A program made the position numbers and the translations under genes. Shown piece by piece: positions 16,892 to 25,520 of a stretch of 64,000 nucleotides of DNA. This stretch comes from Parvularculaceae bacterium (lineage in GTDB: Bacteria > Pseudomonadota > Alphaproteobacteria > Caulobacterales > Parvularculaceae), in NCBI GenBank assembly GCA_028284065.1, contig JANQSJ010000003.1, forward strand, positions 124,001 through 188,000, written 5' to 3'. How positions within the stretch are numbered: the stretch's first letter is position 1; the number at the start of each line of letters is the position of its first letter. Below the pieces are notes generated by a model that was not told where the DNA came from, searched no databases, and was given only the letters and a program-made list of their open reading frames with translations.

Positions 16892-17961
16892 GCCCCGCTC
16901 CCAACGCCGCCGAGCGCTACGTAAGCGCCATCCTGCCCCAGCGGATTGGGCTTCGAGCGTACAAAGAGCACGCCATCCTCAAGCCGCAGGTCGTGGGTGG
17001 CGATGCGCTCGCTGAACGGCGCCGGCGAGACGCCGTTGCGGGGCGAATACTGCCAGCCATGCCAGGGACAGGTGACGAGGCCGTCGATAAGCGCGCCTTC
17101 GCCAAGCGGCCCGGCCTGGTGGCGGCAGGCGTTCTGAACCGCGTAGACATGCGCCCCGTCGCGAAAGACCGCCACCCGGTCGCCGCGCGGCAAGGGCGCG
17201 ATGACGGCGCGCTTGTCGGGTATCGCCGTCGGATCGCCAATCTCCACCCACTCCTTGCCAAGCGGTCCTTTGCGGCCGCTCATGCCGCCATCCTTGCCGA
17301 CTTCAGCGAGGCCCGTGGCGAGATGCAGTCCGGCGAGCGCCGCAAACGAACCGAAGACGAACGCCGGGGCCGCCATGCCGCTCTCGGTCACGAGATACCC
17401 GTAGGCGACATGTAGGATAATCAGTCCGTAGGCGGCGTAGACAAGCATGTGGAGGAGCTTCCACACCCCGGCGGTGAGGTTGTTGAGGAAGAAATCGTGG
17501 CTTGTCGACGCCATCACGAAGAGAATGGCGAACGCGCCAAGCCCGAAAACCTCAAACGGGACGCCTGGAAACGGATCGCCCGGCTGTCCCGATACAAGCA
17601 GCGACACGAGCGGGTTCAACGGCCCGCCGCCATGGTACCATAGCGTCGCCAGGCCGAAATGAGCGAGCGCAATGAGGAAGGTGAAAACGCCAAGATGCCG
17701 CCGGTTATAAAGGAGCGGGCGCATTCGCGGCGACAGCCGCGCAAGCGGGCCGATCGCCAGCGTGATCGTCAGGAAGGCGAACGCCGCGACGCCAAGCGCG
17801 CGGATCGCCAGGACGATCGGGTCCGCGACATTGCCGGAGCCGTGCGGCGCTAGACCGATAATGAAAAATACAGCGAAGAATACGCCCGCCGCCAACACAA
17901 CGTAGACGTCATAAACGATCTTGTTGCCGTTCCACTGAACGGCCTGGTATTTGTGCCCCAT
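16888..17961 (-). CDS. Ferric-reductase-like membrane domain fused to Rieske [2Fe-2S] domain
   Basis: A 357-residue fusion. Residues 16-215 hold about six membrane segments of the ferric reductase/MsrQ type, with histidines at 89, 101, 171 and 184 placed as possible b-haem ligands. Residues 235-340 form a Rieske domain of the ferredoxin type: CRHQAGPLGEG (Cys279, His281) and CPWHGWQYS (Cys298, His301). MsrQ-like proteins usually pass electrons from quinone or flavin to a periplasmic partner; a covalently attached Rieske centre suggests a one-polypeptide relay. No catalytic msrP gene is adjacent; instead there are two tiny membrane proteins upstream and the Cys/His protein downstream, all overlapping. 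The acceptor is unknown. Confidence 0.9.
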   Translation of the reverse strand: MGHKYQAVQWNGNKIVYDVYVVLAAGVFFAVFFIIGLAPHGSGNVADPIVLAIRALGVAAFAFLTITLAIGPLARLSPRMRPLLYNRRHLGVFTFLIALAHFGLATLWYHGGGPLNPLVSLLVSGQPGDPFPGVPFEVFGLGAFAILFVMASTSHDFFLNNLTAGVWKLLHMLVYAAYGLIILHVAYGYLVTESGMAAPAFVFGSFAALAGLHLATGLAEVGKDGGMSGRKGPLGKEWVEIGDPTAIPDKRAVIAPLPRGDRVAVFRDGAHVYAVQNACRHQAGPLGEGALIDGLVTCPWHGWQYSPRNGVSPAPFSERIATHDLRLEDGVLFVRSKPNPLGQDGAYVALGGVGSGA

Positions 17962-18122
17962 CAGGGCGCCTCCCCGAAAATCGTCGCGGGCGCATCGGCG
18001 TTGTCGCGATCGAGCCCGGCCCGGTCCGGCGCAGACGGACCAACGACGAAGACGCCCCAGGCGACGCCGGCTGCGACGGCGAGCCAGAGCGCCACATGCA
18101 GTTTTCGGTGTCCGCCTGTCAC
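17961..18122 (-). CDS. Small single-span membrane protein of the Rieske unit
   Basis: A 53-codon gene. Its GTG start overlaps the TGA of the gene before it (GTGA) and its TGA shares the A of the next gene's ATG (TGATG). The peptide starts VTGGHRKLHVALWLAVAAG (initiator Met in the cell), giving one membrane span of about 20 residues, then a polar tail rich in Asp and Ala. No homologue is recognised. The double overlap with genes on both sides is the main reason to call it real: it would be made in step with the ferric-reductase/Rieske protein and may be an assembly or structural subunit. Confidence 0.7.
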   Translation of the reverse strand: MTGGHRKLHVALWLAVAAGVAWGVFVVGPSAPDRAGLDRDNADAPATIFGEAP

Positions 18123-18373
18123 GGCGCGGCCCTTTCCTGCTCTTGCGGGCTCGCCGCGTCGACTTTAGAGCCCGTCGCCCAGCGCGCCGCCAGCAGCGGC
18201 CAGACAGCCATCGCCCCCGGCAATGCTATGAGGCGGAACCAGCGGCTGGCGCCGTCCGCGGCGTCATCAAGGCGCCGGGCGCCGAAAATGAGATAGCCGC
18301 CGCCGATCAGCAAACCCGCCGCCAAATAGGCGCCGACGCCCATCCATACCGCCGCCGCGGCGTCCAAAGTCAT
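18119..18373 (-). CDS. Small two-span membrane protein of the Rieske unit
   Basis: An 84-residue protein with two hydrophobic stretches, about residues 8-30 (AVWMGVGAYLAAGLLIGGGY) and 46-62 (FRLIALPGAMAVWPLLAA), and a polar C-terminus ending SPQEQERAAP. It is the first gene of the overlapping four-gene set. The pattern, a small protein with an R-W junction between two helices, resembles accessory subunits of respiratory complexes but I recognise no family. An upstream gap of 160 bp to the GNAT gene should contain the promoter. Confidence 0.7.
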   Translation of the reverse strand: MTLDAAAAVWMGVGAYLAAGLLIGGGYLIFGARRLDDAADGASRWFRLIALPGAMAVWPLLAARWATGSKVDAASPQEQERAAP

Positions 18374-18533
18374 GGCCGCCCCCTTTGCTTTGCTGATTCC
18401 GGCTTGCGCTGCGTCCGGCTCTTTGTAGACGCGCGCATCTTGGGCGAGCCGGCGGCGCGGGCAAAGGCGGTTAGCCCGGATTCACCTCAAAAACTCGAAA
18501 ATGTGATCGGGGTTGGCGCGACTCACGCGCCGG

Positions 18534-19082
18534 TCAGCCGCCGATTCGCCGCCGTCTGCGCTCCAGGATCATGCACGCAGATCCCTTGTACTCGCAGTCC
18601 CTTGCGGGTGCGAAACCGTTGCGCTCGGCGACGCGGATGGACGGCGCGTTGCGCCGGTCAATGAGGCAGCAAAAGAAGGGCTCGGCAAGGGTCTCGTCGG
18701 CCCATGCGAGCATGCGCGCAACCGCCTCCGACGCGACGCCCCGCCCGCGCGCGGCGAGGGTGACCGCCCAGCTGAACTCCGGGACGCCCTCGGTCGGCGG
18801 GTCGAGATCCCGCTTGAAATCGGAGACCCCCACCTCGCCCACATAGGCGCCGGACGCCTTTTCGACGATCGACAAGGGTCCCCGCCCGTTCAAGGCCCAG
18901 AAGCCGGCGCCCCGGGCAAACTTTCCCCACGCCTCTTCGCGGGAGAGCGGCGTCAGCCCGCTTTCGACGCCGACATCGATCGTGCTCCACATCTCGGCGT
19001 TAGCCGGGAAATCCGTCGCCTCGAACGGGCGCAGGACGAAGCGCTCCGTCTCGAGCGTCGGCGGCATGCGCCCCCAGCTCAC
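18534..19082 (-). CDS. GNAT acetyltransferase, RimJ/RimL type
   Basis: A 182-residue acetyltransferase of the ribosomal-protein-alanine type. LETERFVLRPFEATDFP is the typical opening; the acetyl-CoA motif is WAVTLAARGRGVASEAVARM and the C-terminal RVAERNGFAPARDCEYKG matches the family. The GTG at 19082 overlaps the preceding DUF885 stop (GTGA), consistent with coupling; the ATG at 19067 is an alternative start giving a more usual N-terminus. Its substrate is not predictable; many such proteins acetylate free amino groups or antibiotics. Confidence 0.88.
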   Translation of the reverse strand: MSWGRMPPTLETERFVLRPFEATDFPANAEMWSTIDVGVESGLTPLSREEAWGKFARGAGFWALNGRGPLSIVEKASGAYVGEVGVSDFKRDLDPPTEGVPEFSWAVTLAARGRGVASEAVARMLAWADETLAEPFFCCLIDRRNAPSIRVAERNGFAPARDCEYKGSACMILERRRRRIGG

Positions 19083-20914
19083 TCGCCGCGGGCCTTGCGC
19101 TTTTCGTCCGCGATGAAGCGGTCGATCCGGGCGGCGAGAATATCGAGGGGCGTCGCGCCGGCGGAAAGGACCGCATCATGGAAGGCCCGAATGTTGAAAT
19201 CCTCGCCGAGCTCCTCTTCGGCTCTCGCCCGCAGCTCCAGGATGGTCAGCTCCCCAATCTTGTAGGCGAGCGCCTGGCCCGGCCACGCAATATAACGGTC
19301 AATCTCCGCACGGACATTCCGCATGGAAAGCGCCGTATTCGATGCGAGATAGTCTATCGCTTGCTGGCGCGTCCAGCCTTTCGAATGCAGCCCGGTGTCG
19401 ATGACCAGCCGCGCGGCGCGCCACATCTCGAAGGAGAGCCGACCGAAATCGTCATAGGGCGTCTGGTAGACATCGAGCTCAAGCCCAAGCTTCTCCGAAT
19501 AGAGCCCCCACCCCTCGCCATAGGCGTGGGCGTAGAAATCCCTTCGGAAGGCGGGGACGTTCTCCATCTCCGCCGCAAGGGCGTTCTGGAGGTGATGACC
19601 CGGCATGGCCTCGTGCAGGGTCAACGCGGGCAACTCAAACAGCGGCCGCATTTTCAGATCATAGGTGTTGACCCAGTATTGGCCGCCGCGGTCTGCGTCC
19701 AACGCTGCGCCCACATAGCGCCCGCTCGTATAGTTTGGGGCGATGGCGGCCGGCACCGGCTCCACCGAATAAGGCTGGCGCGGCAGCCTGCCGAAAAGTT
19801 TCGGCAGCTTTCCGTCCACGTCTTTCGCAATCCACGCCGCTTCGCGCAGGAGCGCCTCCGGCGATTCGGCGTAAAATTTCGGGTCAGTGCGCAGAAACTC
19901 GATAAACGCCGCCCGGTCGCCGTCAAAGTCGGCTCGGGCGATCACCTCGTCCATCTCGCGCTGAATCCGCGCGACTTCTTTCAGGCCGAGTTCGTGAATC
20001 TCGTCCGCCGTCACGTCATCTCGCGACGTATAGAACTTCACGAGCTGGGCGTAATGGGCCGCGCCGTCAGGCGTCGCGCTGACCCCGACGACGTCGCGCG
20101 CCGCCGGCAGGTATTGCTCGCGCATAAAGGCGAGAAGCCGCCGGTAAGCCGGGAGAACTTCGTCGCGCATGAGACGATCGCCGTCGCGAACGATCCGCCG
20201 CGCCGCCTTCTCGCCAATCGACGGCGGCAGGTTCTTCAGCGGCGCGCCGAGGGCGTGGTCCTCGGCCGGCGTCTCGGCCAGCAGCTCAAACGTCGTCATG
20301 ACGCCCGGCATGATTTCGCGCGGCTGGACGAAGCCTTCGGCTATCCCAATCCGCATATTCTCCGTATGCCGCTCAAGATAGGCGGGCAGCGCTTTCAGGC
20401 GACTGAGATAGCGCTCATAGTCCTCTTCATCGCGCAGGGGCGCGGACGTGATCTGATAGACGACATTCGAATGAAACCCGGTGTCCGACAGGAAGGGCGC
20501 GCGCCAGGACCGAAATGCGCTGAGCGCCGCGTCGTGCTTGACGATGAATTCAAGGACGTCCGCGGTGACGCGCTCGTCGTCGCCGAGCGAGCCACGGTCG
20601 ACCGCGCGCGCGCGGCCTAGAAACGCCTCATAGGCGGCGGCGCGGCGCGCGTAATCCTCAGGGGCGACCGCCGTCAGCGCGCGCGTCGGTTCGGCGCCAT
20701 GATCCTCGGCCCGAAACGGAAACTCATCGAGCTCGAACGCCCAATAGTCCTCAATCAGTTTTTCGAGCGCGGCGGCCGGCGTCTCTTCGGCCGCGGCCGC
20801 CAAGACGGATTGCGGTGCGACGGGCGACCCGACTCCCGCCCCCATGCCGAGCATCGCCCCGAGCAACGCGGCGCCGCCCGTCATCGCCTTGCGAAGTTTG
20901 CCCAGTAACGCCAT
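19079..20914 (-). CDS. DUF885 family exported metallopeptidase-like protein
   Basis: A 611-residue protein with an N-terminal signal sequence (basic MALLGKLRKAM, then a hydrophobic, Gly/Ala-rich stretch to about residue 40). The family hallmark is LTLHEAMPGHHLQNALA, a HExxxGHH-like zinc site, followed by FYAHAYGEGWGLYSEKLG, a second histidine/glutamate region. Length fits DUF885, whose members are long-helical exported proteins thought to be peptidases; activity has rarely been shown. It is transcribed ahead of the overlapping GNAT gene. No partner suggests a substrate. Confidence 0.9.
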   Translation of the reverse strand: MALLGKLRKAMTGGAALLGAMLGMGAGVGSPVAPQSVLAAAAEETPAAALEKLIEDYWAFELDEFPFRAEDHGAEPTRALTAVAPEDYARRAAAYEAFLGRARAVDRGSLGDDERVTADVLEFIVKHDAALSAFRSWRAPFLSDTGFHSNVVYQITSAPLRDEEDYERYLSRLKALPAYLERHTENMRIGIAEGFVQPREIMPGVMTTFELLAETPAEDHALGAPLKNLPPSIGEKAARRIVRDGDRLMRDEVLPAYRRLLAFMREQYLPAARDVVGVSATPDGAAHYAQLVKFYTSRDDVTADEIHELGLKEVARIQREMDEVIARADFDGDRAAFIEFLRTDPKFYAESPEALLREAAWIAKDVDGKLPKLFGRLPRQPYSVEPVPAAIAPNYTSGRYVGAALDADRGGQYWVNTYDLKMRPLFELPALTLHEAMPGHHLQNALAAEMENVPAFRRDFYAHAYGEGWGLYSEKLGLELDVYQTPYDDFGRLSFEMWRAARLVIDTGLHSKGWTRQQAIDYLASNTALSMRNVRAEIDRYIAWPGQALAYKIGELTILELRARAEEELGEDFNIRAFHDAVLSAGATPLDILAARIDRFIADEKRKARGE

Positions 20915-21130
20915 GCGGCCCCTCCATTCTATCCTGATCGCGCGCCGACGCGGCGCGGGCGGAAACTATCCCGCATCGCGACGGCGGGCCAAGCCGGACC
21001 TGCACGCCGGCGTTTGTGAACAAAAGAGATTGGCGAGGGAGCGGGCAAGGGGCGTAGGAGACCGCCAACCGCCGCCCAAGCGCTGGATCACCAGGGAATT
21101 GGCCGGCGCAGGAAAAGGAGAGACAAGGAC

Positions 21131-21595
21131 ATGAAGAAACTCGCCATTTCAGTGGTCGTCGCGCTTGCCGCCGTCGGCGCCGCCGGCGCTGCGCCCGCCT
21201 TCGCCGCCGACAAGCCGTCGGTCCACACTGGCCGCCTGTCGAACCTCGCCGTCGGCGGCCACGATCCGGTGGCCTATTTCACGGAAGGCGCCCCCACCAA
21301 AGGGTCAAAAGACTATCAGTATTCCTACAATGGCGCGACGTGGCGGTTCGCGAGCCAGGAAAACCTTGACGCGTTCAAGGCGGACCCCGCCGCTTACGCG
21401 CCGCAATACGGCGGTTACTGCGCCTGGGCGGTAAGCCAGGGCTACACCGCCCGCGGCAATCCGAACAACTGGACCGTCCGCGACGGCAAACTTTACTTGA
21501 ACTATAATGACAAGGTGCAGGAGACGTGGCGAACGGACCCTGAAGGCTTTATTCGCCTTGCCGATAATAATTGGCCGGGCGTGTTATCGGAATAA
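21131..21595 (+). CDS. Exported YHS-domain protein
   Basis: A 154-residue protein with a clean signal peptide (KKLAISVVVALAAVGAAG, cleavage near AFA-AD). The rest is one YHS domain: GGHDPVAYFTEGAPTKGS, YQYSYNGATWRFASQENLDAF, and APQYGGYCAWAVSQGYTARG. YHS domains are found in metal-handling proteins; here a single conserved Cys and Tyr/His residues could bind a metal, but function is not established. A strong AAAGGAGA site precedes the ATG, and two hairpins lie downstream, the second with a T-run. Confidence 0.9.
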   Translation: MKKLAISVVVALAAVGAAGAAPAFAADKPSVHTGRLSNLAVGGHDPVAYFTEGAPTKGSKDYQYSYNGATWRFASQENLDAFKADPAAYAPQYGGYCAWAVSQGYTARGNPNNWTVRDGKLYLNYNDKVQETWRTDPEGFIRLADNNWPGVLSE

Positions 21596-21694
21596 CCGAT
21601 CCGGCCCCGGAATCGCTGGATTTGCGCGCTTCATCGCAGTCAGCGCCCTTGCGCAAGCCCGACGAAACCCTAACTCTCAATACATCAAAGTGCG

Positions 21695-21729
21695 GGGTGT
21701 TGCGTCCCCTCCCCACCCTCGCAACACCC
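21695..21729 (+). other. Hairpin downstream of the YHS gene
   Basis: GGGTGTTGCG (21695-21704) pairs perfectly with CGCAACACCC (21720-21729) across a 15-base, C-rich loop. It precedes a second, T-tailed hairpin. It might protect the mRNA end or be part of a small RNA; no T-run follows it directly. Confidence 0.55.
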
Positions 21730-21739
21730 TGCGCCGTAC

Positions 21740-21795
21740 GCGGCGCCGCTCACCCCCGAACCCCTCCTGGTGAGAGCGGCGCCGCTTCTTTTTCC
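21740..21795 (+). terminator. Intrinsic terminator for the YHS gene
   Basis: GCGGCGCCGCTC-ACC (21740-21754) pairs with GGTGAGAGCGGCGCCGC (21769-21785), a very strong stem with a two-base bulge, followed by TTCTTTTT. It is about 145 bases past the YHS stop codon. Confidence 0.75.
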
Positions 21796-21796
21796 A

Positions 21797-21856
21797 AAGC
21801 GACAGTTCCCCTTAAGCGACAGGTCCCCTTAAGCGACAGGTCTCCTTAAGCGACAA
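21797..21856. repeat. 17 bp tandem repeat, about 3.5 copies
   Basis: The unit AAGCGACAGGTCCCCTT occurs at 21797-21813, 21814-21830 and 21831-21847 with one base change in each outer copy, plus a partial fourth copy to 21856. It begins right after the T-run of the terminator and lies in a 400 bp stretch without genes. Function unknown. Confidence 0.85.
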
Positions 21857-21950
21857 ACGAATCAGAGGCGGGTTAGCCGGCTAACCCCCTCCGTACAGGG
21901 ACGCATTTTTCGATTTGTCCAGGAGCGGCCGAACGCGCTCCTAAGCATCA

Positions 21951-21977
21951 ATAAAAAAGGGCGCCCGCAGGCGCCCC
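21951..21977 (-). terminator. Intrinsic terminator for the EF-hand gene
   Basis: On the minus strand GGGGCGCC and GGCGCCC pair around a TGCG loop and are followed by six T residues. It lies 24-50 bases after the stop of the EF-hand gene at 22001. Confidence 0.85.
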
Positions 21978-22000
21978 TTCGACAGAGATTTGCGGCCGGG

Positions 22001-22312
22001 TCAGCTTTCGCGCCTGCTATCGCCCGCCTTGTACGCCGCCGTCATTTCAGCAAGCGTCAGCGAACCGTCTTCTCCGGCCGCTTTCGCGAACCAGCCGGCG
22101 GCCTTCGCCTCTTTTTCGGCGGTCATTTCCTCGCCCTTCTCCGCGTAGCTGGCGCGCTTGTGCGCCATGAACTCCGCTTCGCTCACCGAGCCGTCGGCGT
22201 TGGCGTCAATCTTTGCAAATTTGGCGGCCATTTTTTCGGCCTTGTCGCCGGCGAGGGCGGGCCCCGCAACGACAGCGGCGGCGGTAAGGGCAATCAGTAT
22301 CGTCTTTTTCAT
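22001..22312 (-). CDS. Exported EF-hand protein
   Basis: A 103-residue protein with a signal peptide (KKTILIALTAAAVVAGPALA) and one canonical EF-hand loop DANADGSVSEAE at residues 36-47, with Asp36, Asn38, Asp40 and Glu47 in the calcium positions. A second, degenerate loop is near AGEDGSLTLAEM. AGGAGT lies 7 bases before the start and a good terminator follows, so it is an independent transcript. Such small periplasmic calcium-binding proteins are common in alphaproteobacteria with unknown roles; calcium buffering or sensing is the plain guess. Confidence 0.88.
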   Translation of the reverse strand: MKKTILIALTAAAVVAGPALAGDKAEKMAAKFAKIDANADGSVSEAEFMAHKRASYAEKGEEMTAEKEAKAAGWFAKAAGEDGSLTLAEMTAAYKAGDSRRES

Positions 22313-22572
22313 TGTTCAACTCCTGATTTTTAGGTTGCGGCGCACAAGGCGCAGGAGCGCAAGAAATCAAGTGCGACGCCACGCCCGGCCGCACGCAAGA
22401 CCATCAACCGGGCCACAGACTGAACCCTAACCGAATATGCGACAGGTGTAGCGTGACAATTCATTGAGATGCGGCGAAGCGCCTTTCGCGGGCGGCGAAC
22501 CGGACGCCGTAGCGCAAACGCAGGCCTTCCGACGCGTCGCCTTTTCATCCTCGCGGCAATGACGCTGACGGA

Positions 22573-24528
22573 TCACCACCCAAGCCTGACGCCTGCCCGG
22601 GCGCCGACCTTGCCGGTGCGCGTCGCGACGCCGAGGCCGGCATTGAGGCTCGCCCGGTTGCTGATACGCGCAGCGGCGCTGAACGCCATGCCGTTGGAGC
22701 CCGCATAATTGCCCCAGTTGGCCGACACCGCGAAGGTCTCGTTCTGCTGCAGCCAGGTGTTGCCGGCCATCGCCATGGCGACGGCGACCCCGTCATTTGT
22801 CTCCAGAATCTCCTCGCGGTTCACGGCCACAGCGTCGTTAAGGGCCGAAAGGCTGGTGTCGAACAACGCGAATCTGTTTTCCAGATTGGCGACCGCCGCA
22901 GTATTCGCGTTCGATTGCCCCTGAAGCGCCGTGAACTCTGCTCCCGTCCCGCTGACCCCTTGCAGCAGCGCAATGTCGGCGGCGTTTTGCGTTATGCCGA
23001 CCGTATTGGTCGCGATATTGGTGGTATTCGTCGCAATGTTTGCAGCGTTGTCTGAGATATTCGTCGTGTTCGAATTAATCTGGGCCTGGGTCGCGCCGCC
23101 ATCGGTGGCTAGATTGCCATCGGCGTCTGACGTCACCAGCGACACATCGCCGGTCTGCGCCGACTGGCTCGCCGCAGACGTGACGCCCGGCGCCGTCACC
23201 GTGCTCGACGAGGTGCCGATGACGACCTGATTTGCGCGCGCCGTCTGGGCCCCGGCGCCGAGCGCGACCGAATTGGCGAAGCCGGCCTCGGCGTTGCGTC
23301 CAAGCGCTAGGGCCGAATCCCCGGCCGACGACGCCCCGTCCCCGATTGCGGTCGCCCTCGCGACCGCGGAGGCGGACTCGCCGATCACGACGGCGTCTTC
23401 GCCATCAGTCGACGCCTGGAACCCGACCGCAACGCTGCCTGCGCCGAGCGACGACGCGCTTGCGCCGACGGCGGTCGAATTCGCATCGCGGGCGAACGCA
23501 TTCTCGCCGAGCGCGCTCGCATTGTCGCTGACTGCGCGGGCGTTCATGCCAAAGGCGGCGGAGTTCGCGCCCGTCGCCTGCGCGCCCCCGCCGACCGCAG
23601 TCGAGCCCGACGCGACCGCGCCGCGGCCGATGGCGACCGCATCGACGCTCGACGCTTCTGAGTCGGCGCCGATGGCGATGGCGCCGGATGCGGACGATTG
23701 CGCGCCTGTATCGTCATTATCGGCGTCGGTGCCGATCGCGATGGAATTGTCGCCGGACGCGATCGAGTTTTCCCCGCCGGCGAAGCTCTCAACGCCGCTC
23801 GCCTCGGAATCTTCGCCCACTGCGGTCGCGCCTTCCGCGTCCGCGACCGAGTCGGCGCCAAGCGCCGTCGAATTATTCGCCGCAGCCAGCGACGATGATC
23901 CAAATGCGGATGAACTGGAGCTTTGGACGGCAGCCCCGGCGCCGACAGCCGTGCTCGCGACGCCATTCGCGCCGGCGGTCGGACCGATCGCGACATTGCC
24001 AGGGCCGCTGATCGCCGTCGCGCGGCCAATGCCGATCGAATCCTCGCCGTCGGTCGTGGCGCCTGGGCCGATGGCGAGCGCCGTATCGCCTTGGCTGCTC
24101 GAGAAGTCGCCTATGGCGAGGCCGCCGACGCCGCTCGCCGACGCATTGGCGCCAATCGCCTGGGTGAAATCGCCCGTCGCTGAGGCGTCGACCCCGATGG
24201 CGACGGACTCATCGCCGCTCGCCACCGCGCCAATGGGGTCAATGTCGCCGCCGTCGGGGCCGCACGCCACCGACCCGGAGCCTGCGATGGCGCTTTGGGT
24301 CGTGTCGACGCCATCGGTCGCCGTTCCGTCGGCGTTGGCGTCAAGGAGACACGCCTGCGCCGCCGCTTGCGTTGGGGCGAACGCTACTAGGGCCGCGGGC
24401 GACGCCGCCACCAGAAGCGCCTGCGCCGAAGCGAACGACGCTGCGCCCGCGGCCAGCTCCTTCATGCGCGCCCGAAACGACGCGTGCGACGCAAAACAGA
24501 TTCCGTTGATGGATTTCTCGATGGACAT
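22573..24528 (-). CDS. Trimeric autotransporter adhesin (YadA-like)
   Basis: A 651-residue surface adhesin. A long N-terminal region (about 58 residues, with the hydrophobic part ending near PTQAAAQA) is the signal. Residues about 65-440 are head repeats of roughly 14 residues with the pattern AxAxGxxAxAxGxxSxAxG. A neck-like NQVVIGT is followed by a short coiled stalk with TNISDNAANIATNTTNIATN, and the last 80 or so residues form the membrane anchor (EEILETNDGVAVAMAMAG to GARAGVRLGW). It ends in Trp rather than the more usual Phe/Tyr. AAAGGAGGGG precedes the start. Ala/Ser-rich repeats give a long antisense frame, which is a shadow. Binding target is unknown. Confidence 0.92.
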   Translation of the reverse strand: MSIEKSINGICFASHASFRARMKELAAGAASFASAQALLVAASPAALVAFAPTQAAAQACLLDANADGTATDGVDTTQSAIAGSGSVACGPDGGDIDPIGAVASGDESVAIGVDASATGDFTQAIGANASASGVGGLAIGDFSSSQGDTALAIGPGATTDGEDSIGIGRATAISGPGNVAIGPTAGANGVASTAVGAGAAVQSSSSSAFGSSSLAAANNSTALGADSVADAEGATAVGEDSEASGVESFAGGENSIASGDNSIAIGTDADNDDTGAQSSASGAIAIGADSEASSVDAVAIGRGAVASGSTAVGGGAQATGANSAAFGMNARAVSDNASALGENAFARDANSTAVGASASSLGAGSVAVGFQASTDGEDAVVIGESASAVARATAIGDGASSAGDSALALGRNAEAGFANSVALGAGAQTARANQVVIGTSSSTVTAPGVTSAASQSAQTGDVSLVTSDADGNLATDGGATQAQINSNTTNISDNAANIATNTTNIATNTVGITQNAADIALLQGVSGTGAEFTALQGQSNANTAAVANLENRFALFDTSLSALNDAVAVNREEILETNDGVAVAMAMAGNTWLQQNETFAVSANWGNYAGSNGMAFSAAARISNRASLNAGLGVATRTGKVGARAGVRLGW

Positions 24529-24914
24529 TTTCGTCCCCTCCTTTGCCTAAAGACTTCAAAGGGAACGCGCGGGAGGCCGCGCCGGCGCCGCCGACGCCCA
24601 AGCGCCTCCGTTCGGGTTGACTCGCCCCGCAGTCCCCAACCACCCAAAGCGCGCCGCCGCTCCCCGTGTTGAAACGACGCCGCGCCTGTGGGCCATTGAA
24701 TTGGGGAAAACGGGAGAAATCAATCGGCGTCGGACCCAAAGGCGATGACAGGCGACGTCAGCCGCCTTCACCAAATCCCGCCATCAAATAGCCCTTCCCG
24801 ATAGGCATTCGCGTGAGGCCTCCGCAAAAGCGGACGAACCGCGGCGCCCGGTATTCCGCGCGGACGATCTTCGGGTTAGCAATGCAAGGGGTAACCGGCT
24901 TTCAAGCAGATCCG

Positions 24915-25520
24915 ATGGTAAGAAGACTTCTGGCGATCGCGGCTGCGGCCCTCCTCGGCGCAATTGTCGGGGGAGCGGCGACGGCGTGGATGATTTTCGC
25001 GCCGTCCGGCGCCGGGCCGCAGGCCGGCGCCAGTCCCGACGGCCAATGGCGCGGAGACCTGAAGATCGGGTCCGCCGAGGCGTCGGCCGCTGTGCGCGCG
25101 CGCATCGCCATCGCCGGGCTGTTCGCGCTGTCGAGCAAGGAGGCGGTTTACATGACGCGCGCCACGGATGACGCGGGACGGCCGCTCGACCCCTCCTGCG
25201 CCTATGAGATGGCGGGCGGCGCCATGGCCGCCGACTGGTGGTCGATTACGCTTTATGCGGAGGATAATTACCTCGCCCGGAACGCAGACGCGGCCGCGTC
25301 GATACAGTCGGACGCGATTGTGGACCTCGCCGCCGGCTGGCGCGCCGCCATCGGACCGGATCGCCCTTCGGACGGAACGCCATGGCTGTCGACAAGCGGC
25401 GCGCAGAGCTTCGATCTCACCTTACGGCTTTATCAGCCCGATCTCGACGCGCTCACCGGGCCGCAGCCGCCTGACCTGCCGTCGGTCCGACGGCTGCGGT
25501 GCGCGGGAGACGGCGCATGA
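24915..25520 (+). CDS. DUF1214 domain protein, membrane-anchored
   Basis: A 201-residue protein: one N-terminal hydrophobic segment (RRLLAIAAAALLGAIVGGAA) followed by a DUF1214-like domain, recognisable from RARIAIAGLFALSSKEAVYM, the SCAYEMAGG turn, WWSITLYAEDNYL and FDLTLRLYQP. Start taken at ATG 24915 because the hydrophobic leader begins there; the ribosome site is weak. Its last codons overlap the next gene (ATGA). In many bacteria DUF1254 and DUF1214 occur in one polypeptide, DUF1254 first; here they are separate and in the opposite order. Function unknown. Confidence 0.8.
   Translation: MVRRLLAIAAAALLGAIVGGAATAWMIFAPSGAGPQAGASPDGQWRGDLKIGSAEASAAVRARIAIAGLFALSSKEAVYMTRATDDAGRPLDPSCAYEMAGGAMAADWWSITLYAEDNYLARNADAAASIQSDAIVDLAAGWRAAIGPDRPSDGTPWLSTSGAQSFDLTLRLYQPDLDALTGPQPPDLPSVRRLRCAGDGA

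Noticed and set aside
23273-24550. 425-codon plus-strand repetitive Ala/Pro/Ser frame
   Set aside because: Complement of the adhesin head repeats; the minus-strand reading has signal, neck, stalk and anchor.
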